Shown piece after piece: positions 54,660 to 64,000 of a stretch of 64,000 nucleotides of DNA. A program made the position numbers and the translations under genes. Below the pieces are notes generated by a model that was given only the letters and a program-made list of their open reading frames with translations, had not been told where the DNA came from and did no database searches. Numbering within the stretch: the stretch's first letter is position 1; every line of letters begins with the position of its first letter. The stretch is from Mycobacterium spongiae (GTDB lineage: Bacteria > Actinomycetota > Actinomycetes > Mycobacteriales > Mycobacteriaceae): positions 4,960,001 through 5,024,000 of the forward strand of contig NZ_CP046600.1 in the NCBI RefSeq assembly GCF_018278905.1, given 5' to 3'.

Positions 54660-55861
54660 CAGTAGTCGTCCCGTTCTGCGAACGCGCCGTGGAACAAGAA
54701 CTGCAACGTCGAGGGCGCATCGACCTGGAGTTCGGTGAACGGCTCGTAAGGGATGTTGGCGTTGTCGGTGACCAGGAATGGCGCCCGGTAGAACGATCCG
54801 CCGGTCTGCTTGGTGGGAATGTCGGGCAACCCTCGGCAGTTCGGACCGCCAGAGGCGTTCACGATAGGCAAGCTCTCCGGATACGTGTATGACGGCGCAC
54901 CCAGGATGAAGTTCGACGACGTGAACAGGCCCGCCTTACGAACGCCGATCAGCGGGCCGAACTCCTTGACGCCGCGCCCAATGCCCCTGAACAAGCAACC
55001 AAGCTCGGGCGAATAGTCGCCGGCTACTTTGAGTGGGGCGCGGAGCCGATTGATGGCAGCAATGAAGTCCTGTTCGGCCGGCGCCAGGGTCTCGTAGGCG
55101 ACGTTGGAGAGGCCGATCGTGGCCAACAGAGTGGCGTTGAGATTGTCCTGCTCGTCGATGAGCGTCTGGTTGATCGTCGGCACGTTCGCGAACAGGGTAT
55201 TGAGGTCGGGAGCGGCGGCGGCGTAGGACTTGGTCGCCAACGCCGCTTTGCGGAGATCCTCCTGTAGCTGCGGCAGCTTTGGGTTCGCTTGTCGCGTCAG
55301 CGTATTCAATCCTGACAGCAGCGCCCCCACGTCATCACCGTGGCCGCGCAGGCCCTCCGACAGCGCGCTCAGCGTTCCGTTCAATTCGACCGGGTCGATC
55401 TTGTGAAGCAGGTCGATGAGTGACTGGAACAGGGTGTTGACCTCGAGTTGTACCTCTGACGCCGACAGGCGCGCATCCGGCTGCAGCGACTTGGGCGACG
55501 GAGTCGCGGGCGGCAGGAACTCGACCGACTTGGCACCGAAAATGGTGTTTCCAGCGATATGCACCGTCGCATTGGAGGGGATATAGCCCAGCTCGCCGGT
55601 GTTGATGGCCAACTTCAGCCGTGCCTGGTCGCCGCTGTAGCTGATGTTCTCGACCGTGCCAACCTGGAGGCCGCGATACTTGACCTTGGCGCCCTTCTCC
55701 ATCACGAGCCCAGCACGCGGCGAGGAGACGATGACGGTGTCGGTCGGGGTGAACGCTTCCGTGTAGGACAGGTAGGTCAGCACAGCGGACCCCACCATCA
55801 AACCGGCCAGTAGCGCCGCTGCCAGCCGCACACTCGTGCGTCGTGATCCGCCGCCTGCCAT
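54659..55861 (-). CDS. mce4A: Mce family protein Mce4A
   Basis: A 400-residue Mce subunit, the same length as Rv3499c. The anchor is SVRLAAALLAGLMVGSAVLT, the MlaD domain has VIVSSPRAGLVMEKGAKVKYR and HIAGNTIFGAKSVEFLPP, and a long helical region follows. Mce4A is the first of six subunits forming the periplasmic conduit. The gene begins 18 bases after yrbE4B with an AAGGAGACCCCTC-type ribosome site. Confidence 0.95.
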   Translation of the reverse strand: MAGGGSRRTSVRLAAALLAGLMVGSAVLTYLSYTEAFTPTDTVIVSSPRAGLVMEKGAKVKYRGLQVGTVENISYSGDQARLKLAINTGELGYIPSNATVHIAGNTIFGAKSVEFLPPATPSPKSLQPDARLSASEVQLEVNTLFQSLIDLLHKIDPVELNGTLSALSEGLRGHGDDVGALLSGLNTLTRQANPKLPQLQEDLRKAALATKSYAAAAPDLNTLFANVPTINQTLIDEQDNLNATLLATIGLSNVAYETLAPAEQDFIAAINRLRAPLKVAGDYSPELGCLFRGIGRGVKEFGPLIGVRKAGLFTSSNFILGAPSYTYPESLPIVNASGGPNCRGLPDIPTKQTGGSFYRAPFLVTDNANIPYEPFTELQVDAPSTLQFLFHGAFAERDDY

Positions 55862-55879
55862 GGTCTTTGAGGGGTCTCC

Positions 55880-56722
55880 TTACCCAGAGAGATTGAAGTT
55901 ACCGGACGCGCCGTAGACGGCGAGCGAGATGAACAACGTAATGACCACGACAACGATCAGCGAGGTCCGTACGGCCTGACCGACTGCGACACCCACGCCG
56001 ACGGACCCGCCACTGGCGTTGTAGCCGTAATAGGTGTGCACCAGCATCACCGCGATCGCCATCGCGATGGCCTGCATGAACGACCACAGCAGGTCGGACG
56101 GGATGAGGAAGGTGTTGAAGTAGTGGTCGTAGAGCCCCTTGGACTGCCCGTTGATGTACACAGTGGTGAACCGGGCAGCGAAAAACGCGGCCAGCACCGA
56201 CAGCGAGTACAGCGGGATGATCGCCACGAGGCCAGCGATCAGCCGGGTGGACACCAGGTATGAGACGGAGTGGACCGCCATGCATTCGACCGCGTCGATC
56301 TCTTCGGAGACCCGCATGGCGCCGAGTTGCGCGGTGGCGCCGGCGCCGATGGTGGCCGCCAGCGCGATACCGGCAATGACCGGCGCGACCACGCGGACGT
56401 TCAAGAAGGCCGAGAGGAATCCGGTCAGGGCCTCGATCCCGATGTCGCCCAGCGAAGAGAAACCCTGCACGGCGATAACCCCGCCGGACGCGAGCGTCAG
56501 GAAGGCCGCGACCCCGACGGTGCCGCCGATCATGACGAGCGCTCCTGCGCCCAGCGTCATCTCGGCAACGAGGCGGATCGTCTCTTTCCGATACTTGGTG
56601 ATGGCGTTGGGGATATAGCGGACGGTTTCGCCGTAGAACAGCGCCTGCTCGCCGAAGTTGTCGACCGGCGCCTGCAGCCGGCGAAAATACCGGCGAGCTC
56701 GGATAGTGATGTCGTAGCTCAT
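55880..56722 (-). CDS. yrbE4B: YrbE4B, MlaE-type permease of the Mce4 transporter
   Basis: A 280-residue permease, the same length as Rv3500c. Several membrane segments are seen (LGAGALVMIGGTVGVAAFLTL, RVVAPVIAGIALAATIGAGA, LIAGLVAIIPLYSLSVLAAF, LIVVVVITLFISLAVYGA). The conserved loop GAMRVSEEIDAVECMAVHSV corresponds to the MlaE coupling helix (REEIDA-type) that meets the MceG ATPase. It pairs with YrbE4A as the inner-membrane channel. Confidence 0.96.
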   Translation of the reverse strand: MSYDITIRARRYFRRLQAPVDNFGEQALFYGETVRYIPNAITKYRKETIRLVAEMTLGAGALVMIGGTVGVAAFLTLASGGVIAVQGFSSLGDIGIEALTGFLSAFLNVRVVAPVIAGIALAATIGAGATAQLGAMRVSEEIDAVECMAVHSVSYLVSTRLIAGLVAIIPLYSLSVLAAFFAARFTTVYINGQSKGLYDHYFNTFLIPSDLLWSFMQAIAMAIAVMLVHTYYGYNASGGSVGVGVAVGQAVRTSLIVVVVITLFISLAVYGASGNFNLSG

Positions 56723-56756
56723 CGCGTACTCACCATCGCTTATTCACCATCGTTTG

Positions 56757-57521
56757 TTACCCGGCCGACAGTCTTACGCCGATGGCGGTCATGACCACGT
56801 TAATGACGAAGAGGCAGATGAATGCGTACACGACGGTTTCGTTGACGGCATTGCCGACCCCCTTGGGACCGCCCTTGACCGTCAGGCCGCGGTAACAACC
56901 GACGAGTCCGGCCATGAGTCCGAACAGCAATGCTTTGACTTCGGCAAGGATCAGCTCGCGCAGCCCGGTGAGTACGGTGAGCCCGTTGATGAAAGCGCCC
57001 GGGTTGACGCCTTGGAGAAAGACGGAGAAGACGTAGCCGCCGGACAGGCCGATGGCGCAGACCAAACCGTTGAGCAACAGCGCGACCAAGGTCGACGCCA
57101 GGACCCTGGGCACCACCAACCGTTGGATGGGGTCGATGCCCAACACCCGCATCGCGTCGATTTCCTCGCGAATGGTTCGAGCACCAAGGTCGGCGCAGAT
57201 TGCGGTGGCACCGGCACCGGCGACGACGAGCACCGTCACAACGGGGCCCAGCTGGGTGATGGTGCCGAAGGCCGTGCCGGCACCGGACAGGTCGGCGGCC
57301 CCGATTTCGCGCAGCAGGATGTTGAGGGTGAACGCCACCAGGACCGTGAAAGGGATTGACACCAACAGCGTCGGGACGAGGGATACCCGGGCCACCATCC
57401 AGGTCTGATCGAGAAATTCGCGAAACTGAAACGGCCGGCGAAAAGCGGCGCGCGCGGTGTCCATCGACATTTCGAAAAACCCGCCGACGGCCCGGGCCGG
57501 AACCGCAAGTTGTTGGATCAA
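56757..57521 (-). CDS. yrbE4A: YrbE4A, MlaE-type permease of the Mce4 transporter
   Basis: A 254-residue permease; the TTG start at 57519-57521 gives exactly the H37Rv length (Rv3501c) and has GGGGGGAA upstream. It has the coupling motif ARTIREEIDAMRVLGIDPIQ and membrane segments LLVSIPFTVLVAFTLNILL, VVTVLVVAGAGATAICAD and FICLFVINVVMTAIGV. First gene of the mce4 operon proper. A KstR-type site is about 100 bases upstream. Confidence 0.95.
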   Translation of the reverse strand: MIQQLAVPARAVGGFFEMSMDTARAAFRRPFQFREFLDQTWMVARVSLVPTLLVSIPFTVLVAFTLNILLREIGAADLSGAGTAFGTITQLGPVVTVLVVAGAGATAICADLGARTIREEIDAMRVLGIDPIQRLVVPRVLASTLVALLLNGLVCAIGLSGGYVFSVFLQGVNPGAFINGLTVLTGLRELILAEVKALLFGLMAGLVGCYRGLTVKGGPKGVGNAVNETVVYAFICLFVINVVMTAIGVRLSAG

Positions 57522-57620
57522 CTGGGTTCCCCCCGTCTGCTGCTCGCGGCGAAGACTGTGGGCCACCTGTACGTGACCCGGCCTGCCACGTTGCACAGTG
57601 TGAGCCGGCTCATATTAACC

Positions 57621-57634
57621 CAGAACAAGTTCAC
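57621..57634. promoter_or_regulatory. KstR-type operator of mce4
   Basis: CAGAACAAGTTCAC contains the perfect inverted repeat GAAC-AA-GTTC and the AACnnGTT core of the KstR motif (TnnAACnnGTTnnA); only the outer T and A differ. It lies about 100 bases before the yrbE4A start. In M. tuberculosis mce4 is in the KstR regulon and is induced by cholesterol. Confidence 0.65.
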
Positions 57635-57756
57635 CATGTCAATGCGCCCACTTATTGATCAGCCGTGCCAATTTTGCAGGTTAGGCGCCTTGTTAGAGGG
57701 TTCGACCGACACCGGTTCTGCCAGTGAACCCGCCGCGGGGACAGGTTCGCGCGCCC

Positions 57757-58695
57757 TCACTGAGCCATGAGCCCGGTCGCGGAAAAATTCTGTTCCGGAT
57801 CCCGGCCAGCAAAGTAGTCCTGCAATGTCGTGCCGAGCTGAGCTGGATCCCATACCGGGCCGTCCGCGCTGAAGCGACGCTCCACGCTGGGTGCGGATAC
57901 CAACGTGACCTGGGGTCCGTAGACGATGAAGACCTGGCCGTTGACCGCTGCGGCCGCCGGGGACGCCAGAAACTGCACCAGGCTCACCACGTGCTCTGGC
58001 GACAACGGGTCGATCTCATCCGCTGCCATGTCGGACGCGTCCGGCGCGGGTCCAAAAACATCGGCCGTCATTGCGGTGCGCGCCCGGGGGCAGATCGCGT
58101 TGGCGGATACCCCGTACCGCCCCAGCGCCCGCGCGGCCGTCAGGGTGAGCGCGGTGATGCCCGCCTTAGCGGCACCGTAGTTCGCCTGACCCACCGGACC
58201 CACCAGGCCGGCCTCCGAGGACGTGTTGATGAGGCGGCCGAATACCGTGCCCTGTTCGGCTTCTTTGGCTTTCTTGCGCCAGTACGTGGCCGCGTTGCGA
58301 GTGAGCAGGAAGTGGCCGCGCAAGTGCACGGCGATGACGCTGTCCCAGTCCTCGTCGGTCATATTGAACAGCATCCGGTCTCGGGTGATACCGGCGTTGT
58401 TCACCACAATGTCGAGCCCGCCCAACCCGTCGGCGCAAGCCACCAGTTCGTCGGCCGTGGCGCGCTGGCTGACGTCGCCGGTTACCGCAACCGCCTTCGA
58501 CCCCGTCGCCGTACCAACGGCGGCGATCTCGTCGATGACGTCGGAGGAGTCCATGGCGGTGGCGATGTCGTTGACGACGACGGTGGCGCCCAGGCGGGCC
58601 AGTCCGATCGCCTCGGCCCTACCGAGTCCTGCGGCCGCGCCCGTCACCACCGCGACCTTTCCGGATAGATCGACCGCGTTTGCGCTGCTAGTCAA
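57757..58695 (-). CDS. hsd4A: SDR, 17-beta-hydroxysteroid / beta-hydroxyacyl-CoA dehydrogenase (Rv3502c-like, Hsd4A)
   Basis: A 312-residue SDR. It has VVTGAAAGLGRAEAIGLARL, VNNAGITRDRML, NTSSEAGLVG and the catalytic YGAAKAGITAL, with a longer C-terminal part (VYGPQVTLVSAPSVERRFS) like the dehydrogenase part of multifunctional enzyme 2 (HSD17B4). From studies of mycobacterial homologues such as Hsd4A, it oxidises a 17-beta-hydroxysteroid or a 3-hydroxyacyl-CoA of the sterol side chain. It is 84 bases after fdxD and directly before the mce4 promoter. Confidence 0.9.
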   Translation of the reverse strand: MTSSANAVDLSGKVAVVTGAAAGLGRAEAIGLARLGATVVVNDIATAMDSSDVIDEIAAVGTATGSKAVAVTGDVSQRATADELVACADGLGGLDIVVNNAGITRDRMLFNMTDEDWDSVIAVHLRGHFLLTRNAATYWRKKAKEAEQGTVFGRLINTSSEAGLVGPVGQANYGAAKAGITALTLTAARALGRYGVSANAICPRARTAMTADVFGPAPDASDMAADEIDPLSPEHVVSLVQFLASPAAAAVNGQVFIVYGPQVTLVSAPSVERRFSADGPVWDPAQLGTTLQDYFAGRDPEQNFSATGLMAQ

Positions 58696-58779
58696 CTTAT
58701 GAATACCTCTAGTTTCAGGAGTGTCGGACAGCGGCGAAAATTGGCTGGAAGTGGCGCGACTGGCGGGGCTTCCCGGAGG

Positions 58780-58971
58780 CTAATCCTCGCGTAACAGGGC
58801 CGCGCGCGGGCATTCCGCGATCGCCTGCTCGGCAAGATCCTCCTGGTCCGGCTCAATAGGATCCATCTTCACGACCGCGTAGTCCTGGTCGTCCAGGTCG
58901 AAGATATCCGGCGCGATTCCCAAGCACACGGCGTTACCTTCGCATCGGTCATGGTCCACGATCACCCGCAC
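58780..58971 (-). CDS. fdxD: ferredoxin FdxD (Rv3503c-like)
   Basis: A 63-residue ferredoxin, the H37Rv length when started at GTG 58969-58971 (VRVIVDHDRCEGNAVCLG). Cluster ligands are in CEGNAVC and AECPRAALL. The replacement of one cysteine indicates a 3Fe-4S cluster. It may serve a P450 or the steroid-degrading oxygenases. The shared promoter region with fadE26 contains a KstR operator. Confidence 0.93.
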   Translation of the reverse strand: MRVIVDHDRCEGNAVCLGIAPDIFDLDDQDYAVVKMDPIEPDQEDLAEQAIAECPRAALLRED

Positions 58972-59076
58972 GGCACTCTCCTTACCTGGCCTTGGACCAA
59001 ACACACGGCCCGTCGCACTCAGACTCCACCATAGGGCTCCGGACGGGCTGAGCAAACGGTCGCTGGATTCCCAGAC

Positions 59077-59090
59077 TAGAACGTGTTACA
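59077..59090. promoter_or_regulatory. KstR operator between fdxD and fadE26
   Basis: TAGAACGTGTTACA matches the KstR consensus TnnAACnnGTTnnA at every fixed position. It lies 106 bases from both the fdxD and the fadE26 start codons and would control both divergent units in response to cholesterol-derived CoA esters. Confidence 0.85.
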
Positions 59091-59195
59091 ACCGGGGATA
59101 CGGACGGGTAGTCGTTGGCGGTTCTTGTTGGCGGCTCGTCGCAGCTAGTAGCGGCTCGCGCTACAGACACGGTCAGTTGATCGGAGGCGGCTTAG

Positions 59196-60377
<1,182 letters not shown>

Positions 60378-60398
60378 TGCAGTGAGGACGAAACTTCT

Positions 60399-61496
60399 AT
60401 GGATTTCTCCACGACTGAAGCGGCCCAGGATCTCGGCGGTCTCGTCGACACCATCGTCGACGCGGTGTGCACACCCGAGCATCAACGCGAGCTGGACCAG
60501 CTCGATCAACGTTTCGACCGCGAGCTGTGGCGCAAGCTCATTGATGCCGACATCTTGACGAGCGCGGCGCCGGAATCGCTGGGCGGCGACGGATTCGGGC
60601 TGCTTGAGCAAACAGCCGTGCTGGTAGCACTGGGCCATCAACTGGCCGCAGTGCCGTACCTGGAGTCGGTGGTGCTCGCCGCCGGCGCACTCGCGCGGTT
60701 CGGCTCGGAGGAACTACAGCGGGAGTGGGCCGCACCGGCAGTGCGCGGCGAGAAGATCCTCGCGGTCGCCCTCGACGGCGAGATGGGCGAGGGGCCGGTA
60801 GAGGCGACCAGCGCCGATCGGGGGCATCGGCTCACCGGAACGCGCACCTCGGTCGCCTTCGGTCCGGTGGCCGACGGCTTCCTCGTTCCCGCCGAAACCG
60901 ATTCCGGCACAGCTATTTTCCTGATCGCGGCGAATGACCCAGGGGTCACTATGACCGCGCTGAACACCACCGGGTTGGGTAGCGTCGGCCACTTGGCTCT
61001 GGAAGGCACCGAGGTGGACGCCGCGCGACGGGTTGGCGGCGACGAGGCCGCGGCGTGGTTGACCACCCTGACCACGCTGGGCCGCAGTGCATTCCAGCTC
61101 GGCGCGCTGGAGCGGGGATTGCAGTTGACGGCCGAATACGCCCGAACCCGCGAGCAATTCGATCGACCGATCGGCAGCTTCCAGGCGGTAGCCCAGCGGC
61201 TGGCCGACGGCTACATCGATGTCAAGGGGTTACGCCTGACCCTTACCCAGGCGGCCTGGCGCGTGGCTGAGGACTTGCCAGCTGACGTCGACATCGCCAC
61301 CGCGGCGTTCTGGGCCGCCGAGGCCGGGCACCGGGTGGCGCATACCATCGTGCACGTGCACGGCGGCGTCGGGGTCGACACCGATCACCCGGTGCACCGG
61401 TATTTCCTTGCCTCCAAGGAGACCGAGTTCACGTTGGGCGGCGCCACCGGGCAACTGCGCCGCATCGGCCGCGAACTGGCCCGCGAACCGGCCTAG
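60399..61496 (+). CDS. fadE27: acyl-CoA dehydrogenase FadE27 (ChsE5)
   Basis: A 365-residue acyl-CoA dehydrogenase-like protein, the partner of FadE26. It has LTGTRTSVAFGPVADGFLVPA, the helical C-terminal domain (AEYARTREQFDRPIGSFQAVAQRLAD split at FDRPIG) and HGGVGVDTDHPVHRYFLA. The partner provides part of the active site, as in other ChsE pairs. It starts 21 bases after fadE26. Together they act on sterol side-chain CoA thioesters. Confidence 0.94.
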   Translation: MDFSTTEAAQDLGGLVDTIVDAVCTPEHQRELDQLDQRFDRELWRKLIDADILTSAAPESLGGDGFGLLEQTAVLVALGHQLAAVPYLESVVLAAGALARFGSEELQREWAAPAVRGEKILAVALDGEMGEGPVEATSADRGHRLTGTRTSVAFGPVADGFLVPAETDSGTAIFLIAANDPGVTMTALNTTGLGSVGHLALEGTEVDAARRVGGDEAAAWLTTLTTLGRSAFQLGALERGLQLTAEYARTREQFDRPIGSFQAVAQRLADGYIDVKGLRLTLTQAAWRVAEDLPADVDIATAAFWAAEAGHRVAHTIVHVHGGVGVDTDHPVHRYFLASKETEFTLGGATGQLRRIGRELAREPA

Positions 61497-61530
61497 GCCC
61501 CGCCCAGTGGCTCGACCGAGAGCGAGCGAC

Positions 61531-63048
61531 GTGAACAGCCAGCCGCCCGCTAACCCGACGGTCACCCAGTTGTTGGCGCCGCTGGCTGAGGTCGCCGACC
61601 GGGGTGTCTATTTCGAGGACACCTTCATCAGCTGGCACGACCATGTCCGGCACGGCGCCGCGATCGCCGCCGCACTGCGTCAACGACTCGATCCGGCTCG
61701 TCCCCCACACGTCGGTGTGCTGCTGCAAAACACGCCGTTCTTCTCGGCGACATTGGTGGCGGCCGGATTGACGGGGATTGTGCCGGTTGGCCTCAATCCG
61801 GTGCGCCGCGGCGACGCGCTGGCCCGTGACATCGCCAAGGCGGATTGCCAATTGGTGCTGGCAGACGTGGGTTCGGCGGCGACCCTCGACGGTATCGAGC
61901 ACCTGAACGTCGATTCGGCCGAGTGGGCCGAGGAGGTCGCCGCGCAGCGGGACGCGGAAGTCGTGTGTCAATCCGCGGATCCCGCGGATCTGTTCATGTT
62001 GATCTTCACGTCGGGCACCAGCGGAGACCCCAAAGCGGTGCGATGCAGCCACGGCAAGGTGGCGATCGCCGGCACGACGATGGCGCAGCGCTTCGATCTT
62101 GGGCGCGACGACGTCTGCTACGTGTCGATGCCGTTGTTTCATTCCAACGCCGTGCTGGTGGGCTGGGCGGTGGCCGCGGCATGTCAGGGCTCACTGGTGT
62201 TGCGGCGCAAGTTCTCGGCGTCGAACTTTCTGCCCGATGTCCGCCGCTATGGCGCCACCTATGCCAACTACGTGGGAAAGCCGCTGTCGTATGTGCTTGC
62301 CACACCTGAGCAGCCTGACGACGCCGACAACCCGTTGCGGGCGGTGTACGGCAACGAGGGCGTGGCCGCCGACGTCGAGCGCTTCGGACGCAGATTCGGC
62401 TGCATCGTCATGGACGGATTCGGTTCGACCGAGGGCGGGGTGGCGATCAGCCGCACGCCGGACACCCCGCAGGGCGCCCTGGGCCCGCTGCCCGACGGGA
62501 TCCAGATCGTCGACCCCGATACCGGCGAGCAATGCCCGGTGGGCGTCGTGGGCGAGCTGGTCAACAGCGCCGGACCTGGTCGCTTCGAGGGCTACTACAA
62601 CGACGAGGCCGCCGAATCCGAGCGGATGGCCGGCGGTGTGTACCACAGCGGCGACCTCGCCTACCGTGACGAGGCCGGCTACGTGTACTTCGCCGGGCGG
62701 CTCGGCGATTGGATGCGGGTCGACGGCGAAAATCTCGGTACGGCACCGATCGAGCGAGTTCTGCTGCGGTACCCCGAAAGTTCCGAGGTTGCGGTGTATG
62801 CGGTGCCCGATCCCGTCGTCGGCGACCAGGTGATGGCCGCAGTGGTGATGGCGCCTGGCGCGACGTTCGATGCCGACACCTTCCGGGACTTTCTCGCCGG
62901 GCAGACCGACCTCGGGCCCAAGCAGTGGCCGTCGTACGTGCGGGTCAGCCCGGGGTTACCACGCACCGCGACCTTCAAGGTGCTCAAGCGGCAGTTGTCC
63001 GCCGAGGGTGTCGACTGCAGCGATCCGGTGTGGCCCATTCACCGGTAG
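61531..63048 (+). CDS. fadD17: acyl-CoA synthetase FadD17
   Basis: About 505 residues, an AMP-forming acyl-CoA synthetase that activates a sterol side-chain acid. It has MLIFTSGTSGDPKAVRCSH (ATP site), VMDGFGSTEGGVAISR, YHSGDLAYRDEAGYVYFAGR and the C-terminal lysine segment RTATFKVLKRQLSAEG. The GTG at 61531 is preferred because it gives nearly the H37Rv length (502); GTG 61507 is an alternative, and the frame is open further upstream within fadE27. Confidence 0.93.
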   Translation: MNSQPPANPTVTQLLAPLAEVADRGVYFEDTFISWHDHVRHGAAIAAALRQRLDPARPPHVGVLLQNTPFFSATLVAAGLTGIVPVGLNPVRRGDALARDIAKADCQLVLADVGSAATLDGIEHLNVDSAEWAEEVAAQRDAEVVCQSADPADLFMLIFTSGTSGDPKAVRCSHGKVAIAGTTMAQRFDLGRDDVCYVSMPLFHSNAVLVGWAVAAACQGSLVLRRKFSASNFLPDVRRYGATYANYVGKPLSYVLATPEQPDDADNPLRAVYGNEGVAADVERFGRRFGCIVMDGFGSTEGGVAISRTPDTPQGALGPLPDGIQIVDPDTGEQCPVGVVGELVNSAGPGRFEGYYNDEAAESERMAGGVYHSGDLAYRDEAGYVYFAGRLGDWMRVDGENLGTAPIERVLLRYPESSEVAVYAVPDPVVGDQVMAAVVMAPGATFDADTFRDFLAGQTDLGPKQWPSYVRVSPGLPRTATFKVLKRQLSAEGVDCSDPVWPIHR

Positions 63049-63128
63049 TTGCCCAGCAGAGGCGAGCGCCCCGATGCGATCCCGAAGCACCTCATGGTGT
63101 GGAGTGCGCATCGGACCGACGACATAAC

Positions 63129-63162
63129 CGATCCACATGCTGAATAACGATCCACATACTGA
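63129..63162 (+). repeat. imperfect 15-bp direct repeat upstream of PE_PGRS
   Basis: CGATCCACATGCTGA (63129-63143) and CGATCCACATACTGA (63148-63162), one mismatch, period 19 bases, in the 235-base gap between fadD17 and the PE_PGRS gene. It could be a regulatory site; nothing else is seen in this gap. Confidence 0.6.
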
Positions 63163-63283
63163 CACTGGTTGATTCGGTGGAACGGCTGAATGAGCCACCC
63201 GATCGAGATACGATCCGGTTCTAGCGATGCATGGGATGGCGGCTGGCTGGTGCCAGTCTGCCTGAGCAAGTGCGAGGTGCCGG

Positions 63284-64000
63284 ATGTCGTTTGTGTTGGT
63301 AGCGCCACAGATAATGGAGTCCGTCGCCGCAGATGTGGGGCGGATTGGCGAGACGCTGGCAGCTGGCAACGCGGCCGCGGCAGCACAGACGACGGCGGTC
63401 GCGTCCGCCGCCGCGGACGAGGTGTCGGCGGCCATCGCCGCACTGTTCTCCGAGCACGCCCAGGGCTATCAGGCCGCCGCAGCGCGGGCGCAAGCATTTC
63501 ACAGCGAGTTCGTCCGTACCCTGACCGCGGGTGCGGGCTCTTATGCCGCCGCCGAGGCGGCCGCCGCGGGACCGCTGCAGCCGATTATTGACGCGCTGCC
63601 CGCACCGTTGCAGACGCCGATAGAGACGTTCCTGTCGCGCCCGCTGATCGGCAATGGCGCCGACGCGACGACGCCGGGCGGCGACGGTGCCGACGGCGGA
63701 TGGCTGTTTGGCAGCGGCGGCGCCGGCGCGGCCGGCGGGGCGGGCCAGGCCGGCGGCAACGGCGGCAACGCCGGGCTGTGGGGCAATGGCGGCCCCGGTG
63801 GCGCGGGCGGCAGCGGCGGCGCCGCTGGCGGCAACGGCGGCAACGCCGGGCTGCTCTTCGGCGGCGGGGGTGCCGGCGGCCTCGGTGGCGTCGGCGCCGC
63901 CGCCAGCACGGGCGGCATCGGCGGCAACGGCGGCAACGGCGCCGGGCTGATCGGCGCCGGCGGCGTCGGCGGCATGGGCGGCATGGGCGGCACCGGCGGC
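63284..64000 (+). CDS. PE_PGRS family protein, 5' part (Rv3507-position)
   Basis: The gene runs off the window; 239 codons are present. The PE domain (residues 1 to about 95) starts [20 protein letters not shown] and contains the Ala-rich helical pair with [20 protein letters not shown]. The linker has the conserved [18 protein letters not shown]. After about residue 130 the PGRS region of GGxGG repeats begins ([17 protein letters not shown]). PE_PGRS proteins are surface or secreted proteins, exported by ESX-5. The family is largely limited to M. tuberculosis-related slow growers. It lies at the same place as PE_PGRS53 after fadD17 in H37Rv. Confidence 0.93.
   Translation, partial: MSFVLVAPQIMESVAADVGRIGETLAAGNAAAAAQTTAVASAAADEVSAAIAALFSEHAQGYQAAAARAQAFHSEFVRTLTAGAGSYAAAEAAAAGPLQPIIDALPAPLQTPIETFLSRPLIGNGADATTPGGDGADGGWLFGSGGAGAAGGAGQAGGNGGNAGLWGNGGPGGAGGSGGAAGGNGGNAGLLFGGGGAGGLGGVGAAASTGGIGGNGGNGAGLIGAGGVGGMGGMGGTGG

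Noticed and set aside
55305..55318. 14-base match to the 3' part of the tRNA-Thr gene (20037-20050), possible att site
   Set aside because: The match is inside the conserved mce4A coding region, is short, and has no integrase nearby; chance similarity.
63129..63162. CRISPR-like repeat upstream of PE_PGRS
   Set aside because: Only two copies with a 4-base gap; no cas genes in the window.
63541..63993. Proline-rich 150-codon minus-strand frame
   Set aside because: Antisense of the Gly-rich PGRS region gives Pro/Ala runs; not a gene.

Overview
The window is high-GC actinobacterial DNA from a slow-growing mycobacterium. A virulence-type phoP-phoR pair, a complete mce4 cholesterol-import operon, cholesterol side-chain genes (fadE26/fadE27/fadD17), cyp51 with its ferredoxin, Tat-dependent phospholipase C and a PE_PGRS gene together point to a species of the M. 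kansasii / M. marinum / M. tuberculosis branch. Most genes have recognisable M. tuberculosis H37Rv counterparts (Rv numbers below are recalled, not searched), but gene order and several insertions differ from H37Rv, so this is probably a non-tuberculous mycobacterium.

Layout. (1) 1-20 kb corresponds to Rv0773c-Rv0756c: ggtA, purD, a minus-strand operon (aldA, SDR, hydroxyisobutyrate-dehydrogenase-like, carboxymuconolactone-decarboxylase-like), then a divergent plus-strand run (TetR, cyp123, SDR, cyp51, ferredoxin, NTF2-like, adhB, an old-yellow-enzyme/dienoyl-CoA-reductase-like flavoprotein, Rv0760c-like), a secreted beta-propeller-like protein, a HIT protein, phoR-phoP and a decapeptide-repeat protein, ending at tRNA-Thr(TGT). 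(2) 20-30 kb is accessory: a membrane-anchored protein with eight exact 147-bp repeats, a four-gene catabolic operon (SDR, acetoacetate-decarboxylase-like protein, two amidohydrolases), an amidase, a small predicted regulator and an alpha/beta hydrolase. (3) 30-45 kb corresponds to Rv3481c-Rv3491 with insertions: a P-type ATPase, an LCP cell-wall ligase, SDRs and an enoyl-CoA hydratase, a FetA/FetB-like exporter, DoxX, PadR, Rv3489-like and otsA. (4) 45-64 kb: phospholipase C, then the minus-strand mce4 locus (Rv3503c-Rv3492c: fdxD, hsd4A-like, yrbE4A/B, mce4A-F, two Mce-associated proteins), then divergent fadE26-fadE27-fadD17 and the 5' part of a PE_PGRS gene that runs off the window.

How the parts work together. 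The mce4 operon imports cholesterol and the adjacent fadE26/fadE27/fadD17/hsd4A genes act on its side chain. Two KstR-type operators are visible (57621-57634 and 59077-59090). The cyp51-cyp123-ferredoxin-Rv0760c cluster also suggests sterol or lipid oxidation under a TetR regulator whose probable operator occurs twice in the divergent promoter. A separate inverted repeat, ATCG-N5-CGAT, sits in front of fetA, doxX and padR and suggests a small PadR regulon. Five genes have a TAnnnT -10 element exactly six bases before the start codon, as expected for leaderless mRNAs.
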